DNA of 64,000 nucleotides from Ectothiorhodospira haloalkaliphila ATCC 51935 (GCF_000633935.1 NZ_KK214998.1:743844-807843), one strand, 5' to 3'; shown: positions 46,435 to 55,840, numbered from the stretch's first letter. The notes: generated by a model from the letters alone, not told the origin. A program made the numbers and translations.

Positions 46435-47790
46435 GTGCCCAGGGCGCCTGATCCATCCTCTGACGCCATGGCCGTATCCGATTCCATCAACCCCGCCCGC
46501 CCGCTGGCAGACCGGATGCGGCCGACTCATCTGGAGGAGTATGCCGGCCAGCAGCACCTGCTTGCCCCCGGCAAGCCCCTGCGCCGGTCCATCGAGGAGG
46601 ATCACCTGCACTCCATGGTCTTCTGGGGGCCGCCGGGCACCGGCAAGACCACCCTGGCCAGACTGATCGCCCACTACTGCGGCGCCCGCTTCATCACCCT
46701 CTCCGCCGTGCTCAGCGGCGTGAAGGACATCCGCGCCGCCGTGGAACAGGCACGGCAGACCCAGCAGGAGGAACACCGGCCCACCCTGCTGTTCGTGGAT
46801 GAGGTGCACCGTTTCAACAAGTCCCAGCAGGATGCCTTTCTGCCCCATGTGGAGGACGGTACCCTGGCCTTCATCGGGGCCACCACGGAAAACCCCTCGT
46901 TCGAGTTGAACAACGCGCTGCTCTCACGGGTGCGCACCTATGTGCTCAAGAACCTGGAGCCGACGGATCTTCGTGCCATCATCGACCGGGCCCTGGACGA
47001 TGCCCAGCGGGGCCTGGGCGACCGTCACCTGCACATGGCCCCGGAGTTGCGGGACCTGTTGGCGCAGATGGCCGACGGCGACGCCCGTCGTGCCCTGAAC
47101 CTACTGGAGATTGCCGCCGACCTGGCCAGGGATGAAGGGCAGGGGCCCGTGATCGACCAGGGCATCCTGGAGGAGGTCACCAGCCAGGGCCTGCGCCGTT
47201 TCGACAAGGGGGGCGAGCTGTTCTACGACCAGATCTCCGCCCTGCACAAGTCCGTGCGCGGCAGTGACCCGGACGCGGCCCTGTACTGGTTCTGTCGCAT
47301 GATCGACGGCGGCTGCGACCCGAGCTATCTGGCCCGACGCATCGTGCGCATGGCCAGCGAGGACATCGGCAATGCCGACCCCCGGGCGCTCACCCTGGCC
47401 CTGCAGGCCTGGGACACCTACGATCGTCTGGGCAGCCCGGAGGGGGAACTCACCCTGGCCCAGGCGGTGATCTATCTGGCCTGCGCGGCCAAGAGCAATG
47501 CGGTGTATGTGGCCTACAACACCGCCCTTGAGGATGCCCGCAAGCGCGGCACCCAGGAGGTGCCCATGCACCTGCGCAATGCCCCCACGCGGCTGATGGA
47601 GCAGCTGGATTACGGCAAGGGGTACCGCTATGCCCACGACGAGGTGGATGGTTTTGCGGCGGGGGCCTGCTATTTCCCGGAGGGGATGGGGGAGCCCCGG
47701 TATTACGAGCCGGTGGAGCGGGGGCTGGAGATCCGCATCCGGGAGAAGCTGCTGGATCTGCGGCGGCGGAATCGGGAGAGTCGGTCGTAG
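46435..47790 (+). CDS. rarA: replication-associated recombination protein A (RarA/MgsA)
   Basis: A 440-451 residue clamp-loader-like AAA+ ATPase acting at stalled forks. Motifs: Walker A GPPGTGKTTLARLIA, Walker B LLFVDEVHRFNKSQQD, sensor GATTENPSF, and the C-terminal tetramerisation part with ALYWFCRMIDGGCDPSYLAR. The start is either the GTG at 46435, one base after the lolA stop, or the ATG at 46468, which gives a length closer to other family members. Its stop codon lies in a hairpin shared with cbbO. Confidence 0.94.
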   Translation: MPRAPDPSSDAMAVSDSINPARPLADRMRPTHLEEYAGQQHLLAPGKPLRRSIEEDHLHSMVFWGPPGTGKTTLARLIAHYCGARFITLSAVLSGVKDIRAAVEQARQTQQEEHRPTLLFVDEVHRFNKSQQDAFLPHVEDGTLAFIGATTENPSFELNNALLSRVRTYVLKNLEPTDLRAIIDRALDDAQRGLGDRHLHMAPELRDLLAQMADGDARRALNLLEIAADLARDEGQGPVIDQGILEEVTSQGLRRFDKGGELFYDQISALHKSVRGSDPDAALYWFCRMIDGGCDPSYLARRIVRMASEDIGNADPRALTLALQAWDTYDRLGSPEGELTLAQAVIYLACAAKSNAVYVAYNTALEDARKRGTQEVPMHLRNAPTRLMEQLDYGKGYRYAHDEVDGFAAGACYFPEGMGEPRYYEPVERGLEIRIREKLLDLRRRNRESRS

Positions 47791-47808
47791 GGGGAGATTA
47801 CCCCCTAC
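47787..47808. terminator. hairpin containing both the rarA and cbbO stop codons
   Basis: GTAGGGGG (47787-47794) pairs perfectly with CCCCCTAC (47801-47808) around a six-base loop. The left arm includes the rarA TAG (47788-47790) and the right arm the minus-strand TAG of cbbO (47807-47805). Being symmetric, it would fold in both transcripts. No T-tract follows on either side. Confidence 0.65.
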
Positions 47809-50123
47809 CGCGTCAACCCCGCATATAGCGTCGGCAACGTCTCCGGCAGCCGGGCCACATGGTCCACCACCATATACCGCTTGGCCCCGAAGATCCGCTC
47901 CACATAGTCATCCGCATGAGGATCCAGGCTCATGCAAAAGGCATCCACGCCGTGCTTGGCCACCTCTTCCACCGCATGACGCGCATCCTGGCGCAGGTAC
48001 TGGGGATCGCGCACATCCGTATCTGAAGGCTCCCCGTCGGTGATGATGAGCATCAGCTTCTTGCGCGTGGGCTGACGCCGCAGCACCTCCCCGGCATGAC
48101 GGATGGCCGTGCCCATGCGGGTGGACAACTGCCCCTTCATGCCGGCCAGGCGACCCTTCACCTTATCGTCGTAGGCATCCTCAAAATCCTTGAAGCGGAA
48201 ATACTCCACATCGTGGCGCCCATCGGAATCAAAGCCGTGGATGGCAAAGGGATCACCGATGCGATCCATGGCGCCGGCCAGCAGGGCGGTGGCCTCCCGG
48301 GCCAGTTCCAGGATGGTGCTGTCGGTGCCGCGCACCTGATCATTGGTGGACTCGGACAGATCGATGAGCACCAGAACGGACAGATCCCGCACCTTGCGCT
48401 CATGGCGGATGTGCACCCGAGGGTCTGGCTGGCGCCCCATGCGCAGGTCCACCATGGACTCCACCAGGGCGTTCAGGTCCAGATCATCCCCCTCGGGCTG
48501 GCGGCGATGGCGCACCATGCCCTGGGGCTGCAGGGCCTCGATGAGGTACTTCAGGCGACTGATCAGCGGCTTGTGCTTGTCGGCCACCGCGTCGATCACG
48601 GCCGGGTCGCCCATCAGCGGGCGGCGCTCCAGCAGCGTGCACCAGTGGGGCCGCTCCAGCTGCATCTGGTAGTCCCACTCCTGATAGTGATAAGGGAGGG
48701 AGACGGGCGGCTTGCCCTCCTGCTCATTGAGGCTCACGTCCTCCGAGTCCCGGAAGAACTCGGAGCTCAGGATCAGGATCTGCTGGGCATCGTCGCCGGC
48801 AAAGGGCACGTCCAGCTCGTTGATCATCTCCATCAATGAGACGTGGACACGCTCCTGCTGGGGTTGCCCGAGGCGGATGGTGTCGAAGTCCTCCTCGGAG
48901 CCCAGGGCCCAGATGTCGCGGTTGTCATCCCGGTACAGCACAGGGATGTGGTCGTGCACCGCGTGAAAGCGGGCGGAGCCGGGGAAATGAGGGGCCAGTT
49001 CGAAGGCCAGTTCCCAGGCCAGGCCATGGCGTTCCAGGTTGTCCCCCTGGGCGGCGAAGGCCTCGCGGGCGCGGATCACGAAGGGGTGGTCGTCCTGGTA
49101 GTCGGGATCCAGGAGGGCCCGGGCGGTGCGGCCCAGCAGCGGGGTGACCCGGTCGCCATCTTCCGGGGTGGTCACGTGCAGGGGCGCCCAGATCTGGCGC
49201 AGACCGGGGAAGGCGTTCAAAGCCAGGGTTTCCACCCGGGCGTCCTCGATCAGACCCACCAGCATCCCGGTGATACCGCCCGGGTTATCGGCGGGCATGC
49301 GGGCACGGCTGTACACCACATGGGCGGCCGCATGGGCGGCGGTGGCCCGATAGATCTGCAGGCCACTGAGGCCATGCTCGTCGTCGTAGGCATCGGGGAC
49401 GTGGACGGTGAATCCCTCGATATAGGGGCGTACCCCTTCCTTGGACTCGAAGTCGCCACTGGTGGGACGCAGGAAGAAGTCCCGGGCCCACAATGCCCGC
49501 AGGTACATGTTGATGCGTCGATGTACATCCACGAACAGGGTGCCGCGACGCTCCTTCTGGAACACGGACTGGGATTCGGGGGTTTCCAGGGCGAAGTAGG
49601 CCACCTGGGCCTTGAAATCGCGCCCATGAACCTTGGCCCCCCACAGGGCCCAGCGGCGCAGTCCGCCCAGGGTGAGATGGGTGAGCAGCACGTCCAGGTG
49701 TTCCAGCATGGGACGGATGCCCCGGGGGGCCTGGGCCACCAGGTTTTCCAGCAGCCCCAGGTAGCGCAGGAACAGATCCGGGTCGCCCAGGCGACGGGCG
49801 GCGATGGGGCTGGTGGCGATCACCAGGCCCACCACAGCGCCGCTGGTCTTGGAGGAGAGCCGGGCGGCGGCTTCCAGCAGGTGGCGCACCGCCTCCTCGC
49901 CCAGTTCCCGGGCCACACTGGGGGCCTCCTGGATGAAGTCGATCACGGGCTCGCTGCCCCGGCCCAGGCTCTTCAGGGCCTCGGCGCCATCCAGGTAGTA
50001 ATGCTTGAGGCCAAAGGGACTGAAGGTGCGCACCGCTTCCTGCCAGGCGGCCCCCATCACCTCTTCGGCATGACCTCCCAGGTCATCCAGCAGATCCCGA
50101 TAATCTTCCAGATCGATGCTCAT
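47805..50123 (-). CDS. cbbO: RuBisCO activase subunit CbbO
   Basis: A 772-residue CbbO. The N-terminal part is a large helical domain, and the C-terminal von Willebrand A domain has the metal-ion site DLSES (in LSVLVLIDLSESTNDQV), with later T and D residues (STRMGTAIRHAGEVL; LMLIITDGEPSDTD). With the CbbQ hexamer, CbbO docks on form I RuBisCO and removes inhibitory sugar phosphates. It is the last gene of cbbLSQO, separated from cbbQ by a 295-base gap holding REP copy F, so its expression may be lower or independent. Confidence 0.94.
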   Translation of the reverse strand: MSIDLEDYRDLLDDLGGHAEEVMGAAWQEAVRTFSPFGLKHYYLDGAEALKSLGRGSEPVIDFIQEAPSVARELGEEAVRHLLEAAARLSSKTSGAVVGLVIATSPIAARRLGDPDLFLRYLGLLENLVAQAPRGIRPMLEHLDVLLTHLTLGGLRRWALWGAKVHGRDFKAQVAYFALETPESQSVFQKERRGTLFVDVHRRINMYLRALWARDFFLRPTSGDFESKEGVRPYIEGFTVHVPDAYDDEHGLSGLQIYRATAAHAAAHVVYSRARMPADNPGGITGMLVGLIEDARVETLALNAFPGLRQIWAPLHVTTPEDGDRVTPLLGRTARALLDPDYQDDHPFVIRAREAFAAQGDNLERHGLAWELAFELAPHFPGSARFHAVHDHIPVLYRDDNRDIWALGSEEDFDTIRLGQPQQERVHVSLMEMINELDVPFAGDDAQQILILSSEFFRDSEDVSLNEQEGKPPVSLPYHYQEWDYQMQLERPHWCTLLERRPLMGDPAVIDAVADKHKPLISRLKYLIEALQPQGMVRHRRQPEGDDLDLNALVESMVDLRMGRQPDPRVHIRHERKVRDLSVLVLIDLSESTNDQVRGTDSTILELAREATALLAGAMDRIGDPFAIHGFDSDGRHDVEYFRFKDFEDAYDDKVKGRLAGMKGQLSTRMGTAIRHAGEVLRRQPTRKKLMLIITDGEPSDTDVRDPQYLRQDARHAVEEVAKHGVDAFCMSLDPHADDYVERIFGAKRYMVVDHVARLPETLPTLYAGLTR

Positions 50124-50228
50124 GGCAGTCCCCTCTGATGGGTCTGATGATCATTCTTGTTTCATTGGCCGGTTTGTTTCGGAGCCGGCCCCCTGTGTAA
50201 CCAGCCCCTTGTGCTGGGGGCAGGCCTT

Positions 50229-50319
50229 TGTGGGAGCGGGCCTCGCCCGCGAAGGCGGTGGGCAGCTACTCCTCCAGGCGCTGCTGCCGCAGCGCATCGC
50301 TGGCAGGCCAGCTCCCACA
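50229..50319 (+). repeat. REP-like palindromic repeat, copy F
   Basis: Full-length copy: head TGTGGGAGCGGGCCTCGCCC, middle GCGCTGCTGCCGCAGCGC, tail TGGCAGGCCAGCTCCCACA. It is followed by a partial tandem echo (GGGGCCGAGTTCCTACC, then GGGGCCGAGCTCCCACA up to about 50354). It splits cbbQ from cbbO. Confidence 0.88.
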
Positions 50320-50418
50320 GGGGCCGAGTTCCTACCGGGGCCGAGCTCCCACAGGGGGATACCAGGCTTCACAGGGAAGCTGAGTTCTAAAGGGCGCTGA
50401 TCCTGCTTCCACGGGCAC

Positions 50419-51222
50419 TCAGAAAAATGTAGTCACCGCCGCATCCAGCGCGTCGCGCATGTCCGGGTCGTCGGTCAGGGGGCGCACCAGGGCCATGCGG
50501 CAGGCGGCCAGGGGAGCCACATCCCGGGCGATCAGGGAGCCGGCATGGACCAGCATGCGGGTGGAGATGCCCTCATCCAGGCCGTGACCCTTCAGGTTGC
50601 GGGCCCGCTCGGCCACGCCCACCAGTTTGCCGGCCACATCAGCAGATACGCCGGTCTCGTGGGAGACGATCTCCTTCTCCACATCGGCCTCCGGATAAGC
50701 GAAATCCAGCGCGCCGAAACGTTGTTTGGTGGATTGCTTCAAATCCTTCATCAGACTCTGGTAACCCGGGTTGTACGAGATCACCAGCTGAAAATCCTCA
50801 TGGGCCTCCACCAGCTCCCCTTTCTTTTCCAGGGGCAGCACGCGGCGATTGTCGGTGAGGGGGTGGATCACCACCACGGTGTCCTGCCGGGCCTCCACGA
50901 CTTCGTCCAGATAGCAGATGGCGCCATGACGGGCGGCCAGGGTCAGCGGGCCGTCCTGCCAGCGGGTGCCGTTGGCATCCAGCAGGTAACGCCCCACCAG
51001 ATCGGAGGCGGTCATGTCCTCGTTACAGGCCACCGTGATCAGGGGCTTGCCCAGCTTCCAGGCCATGTATTCCACGAAGCGGGTCTTGCCGCAGCCGGTG
51101 GGACCCTTGAGCATCATGGGCATGCGCACGGCATAGGCGGCTTCGTAGAGATCCACCTCGTCACCCACGGCGCGGTAGTAGGGCTCCTGGGTGACCTGAT
51201 AATCGCGAACTTGTTCGTGCAT
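50419..51222 (-). CDS. cbbQ: RuBisCO activase AAA+ subunit CbbQ
   Basis: A 267-residue MoxR-type AAA+ ATPase that forms the motor of the CbbQO RuBisCO activase. Walker A is [17 protein letters not shown], Walker B is [12 protein letters not shown], and the sensor region is [23 protein letters not shown]. The ATG at 51222 follows AGGAG; the frame upstream of it reads through cbbS in another frame and is not coding. It follows cbbS after 74 bases that contain a perfect hairpin. Confidence 0.95.
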   Translation of the reverse strand: MHEQVRDYQVTQEPYYRAVGDEVDLYEAAYAVRMPMMLKGPTGCGKTRFVEYMAWKLGKPLITVACNEDMTASDLVGRYLLDANGTRWQDGPLTLAARHGAICYLDEVVEARQDTVVVIHPLTDNRRVLPLEKKGELVEAHEDFQLVISYNPGYQSLMKDLKQSTKQRFGALDFAYPEADVEKEIVSHETGVSADVAGKLVGVAERARNLKGHGLDEGISTRMLVHAGSLIARDVAPLAACRMALVRPLTDDPDMRDALDAAVTTFF

Positions 51223-51239
51223 GGGTGTCTCCTGGTAAG

Positions 51240-51265
51240 CCCCTCTCCCGCTGGCGGGAGAGGGG
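51240..51265. other. perfect hairpin between cbbS and cbbQ
   Basis: CCCCTCTCCCG (51240-51250) and CGGGAGAGGGG (51255-51265) pair over eleven bases with a four-base loop. On the minus strand it ends 17 bases before the cbbQ start and is not followed by T residues. It is likely to protect the 3' end of cbbLS mRNA or damp read-through into cbbQO, helping to keep RuBisCO far above its activase. Confidence 0.6.
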
Positions 51266-51296
51266 TTGGGGTGAGGGCAGGGCGGTTGCCCCGGGC

Positions 51297-51626
51297 TCAG
51301 CCCTTGTGCACCAGCATGGAGGTGCCCTGGCACTGGGCGTAGTTGTCGTAGCCGATCAACCGCACCAGGTGACCCGGGTTCTCCTTCTTGCAGGCCTCCA
51401 CTTCGGCCAGCACGGTGTCCACCGACTGCTCGCCGAACATGGGCAGCTTCCACATGTACCAGTAGGAACCGAAGGCGTTCTCGGGCTCGCTGTGCTCGAT
51501 GGCCGGGTTCCAGCCCTGATCGATCAGATACTGGATCTGCTGGCGGATCTGCTCGTCGGTCATCTGCGGCAGGTAGGAGAAGGTTTCGTACTTCTGTTCA
51601 GCCTTGAAGCTCTGAATATCGGACAT
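51297..51626 (-). CDS. cbbS: RuBisCO small subunit (form IA)
   Basis: A 109-residue small subunit with the form IA pattern [21 protein letters not shown] and [11 protein letters not shown], and the C-terminal [20 protein letters not shown]. It caps the L8S8 holoenzyme. It starts 75 bases after cbbL ends and precedes cbbQ. Confidence 0.97.
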   Translation of the reverse strand: MSDIQSFKAEQKYETFSYLPQMTDEQIRQQIQYLIDQGWNPAIEHSEPENAFGSYWYMWKLPMFGEQSVDTVLAEVEACKKENPGHLVRLIGYDNYAQCQGTSMLVHKG

Positions 51627-51700
51627 GGTGTCATCCTCTCTTGATCAGGTGGTGCGAGCGACCAGGCGCCGCCCGCGCAGGGTTCAATGAACGGGTTCGA

Positions 51701-53122
51701 TCAGCGGTGCTGCACGTCCAGCTTGTCCACGGTGTCGAACTCGAACTTGATCTCCTTCCACGTTTCCATGGCGACCTTGAGTTCGGGGCTGTGCCCGGCT
51801 GCGGCGGTGAGGATGTCCTTGCCTTCCTTCTCCAGCTCGCGACCTTCGTTGCGGGCCTGCACGCAGGCCTCCAGGGCCACACGGTTGGCGGTGGCGCCGG
51901 CCGCGTTGCCCCAGGGGTGGCCCAGGGTGCCGCCGCCGAACTGGAACACGGCGTCGTCACCGAAGATGGAGACCAGAGCCGGCATGTGCCACACGTGGAT
52001 GCCACCGGAGGCCACGGCGAAGACGCCGGGCATGGAGCCCCAGTCCTGATCGAAGAAGATGCCGCGGGAACGGTCTTCCTTGACATAGTCCTCGCGCAGC
52101 AGATCGATCCAGCCGAGGGTGGCGTCACGGTCGCCTTCCAGCTTGCCCACCACGGTGCCGGTGTGCAGGTGGTCACCGCCCGACAGACGCAGGATCTTGG
52201 CCAGCACCCGGAAGTGGATGCCGTGGCGCGGATGACGGTCCATGACCGCGTGCATGGCGCGGTGGATGTGCAGCAGCATGCCGTTCTCGCGGCACCAGTT
52301 GGCCAGGCCGGTGTTGGCGCAGAAACCACCGGTGATGTAGTCGTGCATGATGATCGGGGCGCCGATCTCCTTGGCGTACTCGGCACGCTTGTACATCTCT
52401 TCCGGGGTGGGCGCGGTCACGTTCAGGTAGTGGCCCTTGCGCTCGCCGGTTTCCTGCTCCGCCTTGTCGATGGCCTCCATGACGAAGTCGAACCGCTGAC
52501 GCCAGCGCATGAACGGCTGGGAGTTCACGTTCTCATCGTCCTTGGTGAAGTCCAGGCCACCGCGCAGGCATTCATAAACGGCGCGGCCGTAGTTCTTGGC
52601 GGACAGGCCCAGCTTGGGCTTGATGGTGCAGCCCAGCAGGCCGCGGCCATACTTGTTCATGATGTCGCGTTCCACCTGGATGCCGTGCGGGGGGCCACCG
52701 CAGGTCTTCACATAGGCAATGGGGAAGCGAACGTCTTCCAGACGCAGGGTACGCACGGCCTTGAAGCCGAACACGTTGCCCACCAGGGAGGTGAACACGT
52801 TGACCACCGAACCTTCCTCAAACAGGTCGATGGGGTAGGCGATGAAGGCATAGAAGCACTCATCGTCACCAGGGACGTCTTCGATCTGGTAGGCACGGCC
52901 CTTGTAGTAGTCCATGTCGGTCAGCAGGTCGGTCCACACCGTGGTCCAGGTGCCCGTGGAGGACTCGGCGGCCACGGCGGCGGCAGCCTCTTCGCGATCC
53001 ACACCCGGCTGCGGGGTGATCTTGAACACCGCCAGGATGTCGGTATCGCGGGGGGTGTATTCCGGGGTCCAGTACGTCTGGCGGTAATCTTTTACACCAG
53101 CACTGTAGGTCTTGACTGCCAT
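51701..53122 (-). CDS. cbbL: RuBisCO large subunit (form IA)
   Basis: A 473-residue form I large subunit, the CO2-fixing enzyme of the Calvin cycle. Active-site residues are complete: TIKPKLGL (Lys168, Lys170), the carbamylated Lys194 in [10 protein letters not shown], the His in HRAMHAV, loop 6 lysine Lys327 in [11 protein letters not shown], and [11 protein letters not shown]. The sequence is of the IA type, and coupling to cbbQ and cbbO, with no carboxysome genes, marks it as the non-carboxysomal IAq group. A GGAG site precedes the ATG. The 246-base upstream region has a palindrome likely used by a LysR regulator; no cbbR lies in the window. Confidence 0.98.
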   Translation of the reverse strand: MAVKTYSAGVKDYRQTYWTPEYTPRDTDILAVFKITPQPGVDREEAAAAVAAESSTGTWTTVWTDLLTDMDYYKGRAYQIEDVPGDDECFYAFIAYPIDLFEEGSVVNVFTSLVGNVFGFKAVRTLRLEDVRFPIAYVKTCGGPPHGIQVERDIMNKYGRGLLGCTIKPKLGLSAKNYGRAVYECLRGGLDFTKDDENVNSQPFMRWRQRFDFVMEAIDKAEQETGERKGHYLNVTAPTPEEMYKRAEYAKEIGAPIIMHDYITGGFCANTGLANWCRENGMLLHIHRAMHAVMDRHPRHGIHFRVLAKILRLSGGDHLHTGTVVGKLEGDRDATLGWIDLLREDYVKEDRSRGIFFDQDWGSMPGVFAVASGGIHVWHMPALVSIFGDDAVFQFGGGTLGHPWGNAAGATANRVALEACVQARNEGRELEKEGKDILTAAAGHSPELKVAMETWKEIKFEFDTVDKLDVQHR

Positions 53123-53265
53123 CGTCGACTCCTTTGGATTTTATGGTTCTGGCGCGCCCCTTGCCGGCAGAGCCGGTGTCGGGAGCTCAACAACATTTGC
53201 TTCGACGTGAGAAAGACTACAATAAGTGCGGGTATAATTAATAATCAATTGTTGTGATTGTTTGG

Positions 53266-53281
53266 ATAACCTAAGGGTTAT
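53266..53281. promoter_or_regulatory. palindrome upstream of cbbL, candidate CbbR site
   Basis: ATAACC-TAAG-GGTTAT is a perfect six-base dyad (53266-53271 with 53276-53281) about 150 bases before the cbbL start, inside the AT-rich part of the gap. LysR-type CbbR sites have T-N11-A cores of this size. On the minus strand a weak promoter (TTGATT, 18 bases, TATTGT) lies downstream of it, nearer to cbbL, which fits activation from an upstream operator. Confidence 0.5.
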
Positions 53282-53368
53282 ACCTTGAAAATGCAGAGGG
53301 GCGAGTGTCTGGCTCGCCCCTCGCGTCCCCAGGGTAGTCCCCGTGTGTGAACCGCCCCGCCTCAGGGC

Positions 53369-53725
53369 TTAGTTCACCCCATACTCCACCAGCAAATCCT
53401 CATCCCGCACGATCATCTGGCAGGCCAGGCGCCACTGGGGCGGGAAATCGTCCACGGACATCTGCTCGATCTCTTCGGCGGTGAGCTTGCCCAACTCCTG
53501 GAGCACGGTCTGTTCCTTCACGGTGAGGGGGCCGCCCTTGGGCTTGGTCTTGCCCAGGTGGGTGACGCGCACCAGGCAGGTGCCGCATTCGCCGTCCTGG
53601 CAGTCGAACTGAATGGGCAGCTTGTTCTCCCGGGCGATCTTGAGGATCGTTTCCGTGTGGCTGCCGGCCACGGCGTAAACGGTCTTGTCTTTGTAGTCAG
53701 GATGCGAAAAAGTGATGTTTGGCAT
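53369..53725 (-). CDS. [2Fe-2S] plant-type ferredoxin 1
   Basis: A 118-residue soluble ferredoxin. The cluster cysteines are Cys42, Cys47, Cys50 and Cys102 (CQDGECGTC and RLACQMIV), the CX4CX2C...C plant-type pattern. An extended acidic insert (about 75-95, KLTAEEIEQMSVDDFPPQW) separates the last cysteine, longer than in photosynthetic ferredoxins. It follows ferredoxin 2 by 27 bases in the same direction and lies upstream of cbbL. It could deliver electrons in photosynthetic or sulfur metabolism; the partner is unknown. Confidence 0.9.
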   Translation of the reverse strand: MPNITFSHPDYKDKTVYAVAGSHTETILKIARENKLPIQFDCQDGECGTCLVRVTHLGKTKPKGGPLTVKEQTVLQELGKLTAEEIEQMSVDDFPPQWRLACQMIVRDEDLLVEYGVN

Positions 53726-53752
53726 GATAGTGGTCTCCGGAATAGGGCAGGA

Positions 53753-54037
53753 TCAGGCGGGACGAACGGTCACGTCGCCGAGGATCTGGGCCTGGCAGGC
53801 CAGGCGCTGGTGGCGGCCTGCGTTGTTCTCCTTGAGGGCCTTATGCTCCACCACCGAGGGTTCGGTCAGATTGTTCCAGCCTTCCTCCACCTGCATCATG
53901 CAGGTGCCGCAGTCCCCTTCGCGGCAGCCGTAGATGATGCCTGTGCCCACCTTTTCGGAGATGTCGATGACGCGGGCGCCCACGGGGGCGTTCACGGTGA
54001 GATTGATGTCTTTAAAGGTCAGTTTGGCTCTTGCCAC
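53753..54037 (-). CDS. [2Fe-2S] plant-type ferredoxin 2
   Basis: A 94-residue ferredoxin from a GTG start at 54037, which has GGAG upstream. The cluster cysteines are Cys38, Cys43, Cys46 and Cys81 (CREGDCGTC and RLACQAQI). The longer frame to 54100 adds a basic tail without ribosome-binding site support. It is the first gene of a two-ferredoxin operon, divergent from the NERD-like gene. Confidence 0.88.
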   Translation of the reverse strand: MARAKLTFKDINLTVNAPVGARVIDISEKVGTGIIYGCREGDCGTCMMQVEEGWNNLTEPSVVEHKALKENNAGRHQRLACQAQILGDVTVRPA

Positions 54038-54216
54038 GGCGTGCTCTCCTCGAGTCTTGGTTGGTTTGTGTGTCGCGCGGGCCTTTGTTGCAAGAGGCAT
54101 GCCGAAAATGAAATTGATAAGTGATTGATTAGGTGCGGAAATTATTTTAATGTCCTGTGATAAATCCGACCCTTTGTGGGGTTTCGGACACCGCGACGTG
54201 GGTTAAGGAGTCTTGC

Positions 54217-55803
54217 ATGTTGATGAAGCAACCGGATGATCGATCCCCTCATCTGTTCGAGCTGGAACAGTTGAAGGAGGCCTACCCGGAGCATGCGGGG
54301 GAGATCGACCCGCTGATCCTGCGACTCTATTTGTTGGACGCCCAACGCATGTTTGCGGAAACCGTGAACCTGCACCTGGCGGAGCCTTTGGAGGATGTGG
54401 TGGTCCTGCATGACCTGCGTCTGCCGCTGGGTGACGAGGTGGTGGAGATTGATCATCTGCTCATCAACCGCAGCCTGCAGATCACCCTGGTGGACTCCGG
54501 CTTCATGGGGGCCGAGTCGGTCAAGGTGAACCGGCTGGGCGAGGCGTTCATTCGTTCCCCGGAGAGCGACGAGTGGGTGGGTGTGCGCGCCGCCTTTCAG
54601 GAGCTTTTCGACAAGGCCGCCAAGCTGGAGCGGATACTGGATCGCGAGCGCTGGCCCAAGCGGCTGGGCATGCGCCTGGCCCACCCGGTGGAGGTGTGCG
54701 TGGTGCTGTCGGACGAGGATGAGGTGATCATCGAGAACCCCACCCGCTGGGAAGACCGGGTGATGAAGATCACCGACTTCATCCGTCATTACGAGAAGAC
54801 GAAGATGAAGTTCACCCTCACTTACGGTCCGCTCAACGTGATCCAGACGGGGCTGAACCGCGTGAGCAAGGCCACTATGGAGAAGGCCGCCAAATTGATC
54901 CTGGATCTGCATGAGTTCGAGCCGGCCAACTACTCCGAACGTCTGGGGCTGGAACTGGACTTGTCCGGGTCCGACATGGATCAAAATCGCATCCTCAAAC
55001 GCCATGGTCTGCCCGATGCGCTGGATGAGTTCATGCCACTGGATGAACTGCCGCGCAGCCTGGATGAGATGGCCCCCGAGGGGGAGGCGGCCTGGGAGGG
55101 GCAGACTCCGGAGAGTGAACCGGAATGGGCACCTGAGCCCGAGCCTGCTGCGCAGACGCCACCGGCGCCCGTACCCGCGACGGACGTCCAGCCCCAGGAT
55201 GGGGACAGTGAAATCTCTCCCGCCGAGGAGGCTCCGGCACCCGCAAGGAAGGGCAAGGGGCGAGGTAGCCGATCCACAACGGGCAAGGCCGCCGGGGGCA
55301 AGGGCACCAAAGGGTCCAGGGCCACACAAAGCAAGACACCCCGGAAGAAGACTGCCAAGGACAAGGCCGCGACCACTGCCAAAGCGGCCTCCAGGTCGGC
55401 ATCCGGGGCAACATCCGGTGATGACTCCGCGAAGGCTCAGGATGCGGATGCCACTCAGGCCAAGCCTGCGCCGACGGAGACTCCAGGGGAGATCGCCGGG
55501 GTGGCTGATCCAAAAGAATCCGCGGCCAGGGAGGGTGCGAAGGCTGCCGCGGCCAAACCCACTGACAAGGGCACTGATCAGAGCCCCCATGAATCCTTGC
55601 CATCTTCCCGTATTGCCGCCTCATTGAAGATGAAGACGCCGCAGTTCCTGGAAATGATGGAAGAGCGGGGTTATCTGGCGCGGTCCGCGGAGGGCGGGCT
55701 GGAGTTGACCGAGAAGGGTAGGGAGCTTGGGGGGCAGGCCAAGGGCAAGGGAGGGAATCGCTCCTTCTCCTGGCCCAAGGGAATCAGGGACACGCTGAAG
55801 TAG
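54217..55803 (+). CDS. NERD-like domain protein with long disordered linker
   Basis: A 528-residue protein. Residues 55-150 resemble the nuclease-related NERD domain (LHDLRLPLGDEVVEIDHLLINRSLQI). The acidic Asp of EIDH is kept, but the usual E-x-K that follows reads VDSG, so nuclease activity is doubtful. From about 290 to 480 the chain is Pro/Glu-rich, then Lys/Ala/Ser/Thr-rich (histone-like basic stretches such as KGKGRGSR), and likely disordered. The C-terminal 50 residues (SLKMKTPQFLEMMEERGYLA...GLELTEKGRELG) look like a winged-helix DNA-binding domain. AAGGAG precedes the ATG at 54217. The function is unknown. Confidence 0.72.
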   Translation: MLMKQPDDRSPHLFELEQLKEAYPEHAGEIDPLILRLYLLDAQRMFAETVNLHLAEPLEDVVVLHDLRLPLGDEVVEIDHLLINRSLQITLVDSGFMGAESVKVNRLGEAFIRSPESDEWVGVRAAFQELFDKAAKLERILDRERWPKRLGMRLAHPVEVCVVLSDEDEVIIENPTRWEDRVMKITDFIRHYEKTKMKFTLTYGPLNVIQTGLNRVSKATMEKAAKLILDLHEFEPANYSERLGLELDLSGSDMDQNRILKRHGLPDALDEFMPLDELPRSLDEMAPEGEAAWEGQTPESEPEWAPEPEPAAQTPPAPVPATDVQPQDGDSEISPAEEAPAPARKGKGRGSRSTTGKAAGGKGTKGSRATQSKTPRKKTAKDKAATTAKAASRSASGATSGDDSAKAQDADATQAKPAPTETPGEIAGVADPKESAAREGAKAAAAKPTDKGTDQSPHESLPSSRIAASLKMKTPQFLEMMEERGYLARSAEGGLELTEKGRELGGQAKGKGGNRSFSWPKGIRDTLK

Positions 55804-55840
55804 ATAGCTAAAAACTATCAATAGAATCAAAACAAGCGAT
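55804..55840 (+). promoter_or_regulatory. OxyR-type operator before ahpC
   Basis: ATAGCTAAAAACTAT (55804-55818) matches the OxyR half-site ATAGnTnnnAnCTAT at every fixed position. It begins one base after the stop of the preceding gene. Seven bases further, 55826-55840 preserves only part of a second half-site. This suits peroxide-induced control of ahpC, about 100 bases upstream of its start. The oxyR gene is not in the window. Confidence 0.7.

Noticed and set aside
47805-53122. Carboxysome-associated RuBisCO locus
   Set aside because: No shell proteins, CsoS2 or carbonic anhydrase are present; CbbQ and CbbO alone fit the non-carboxysomal IAq group.
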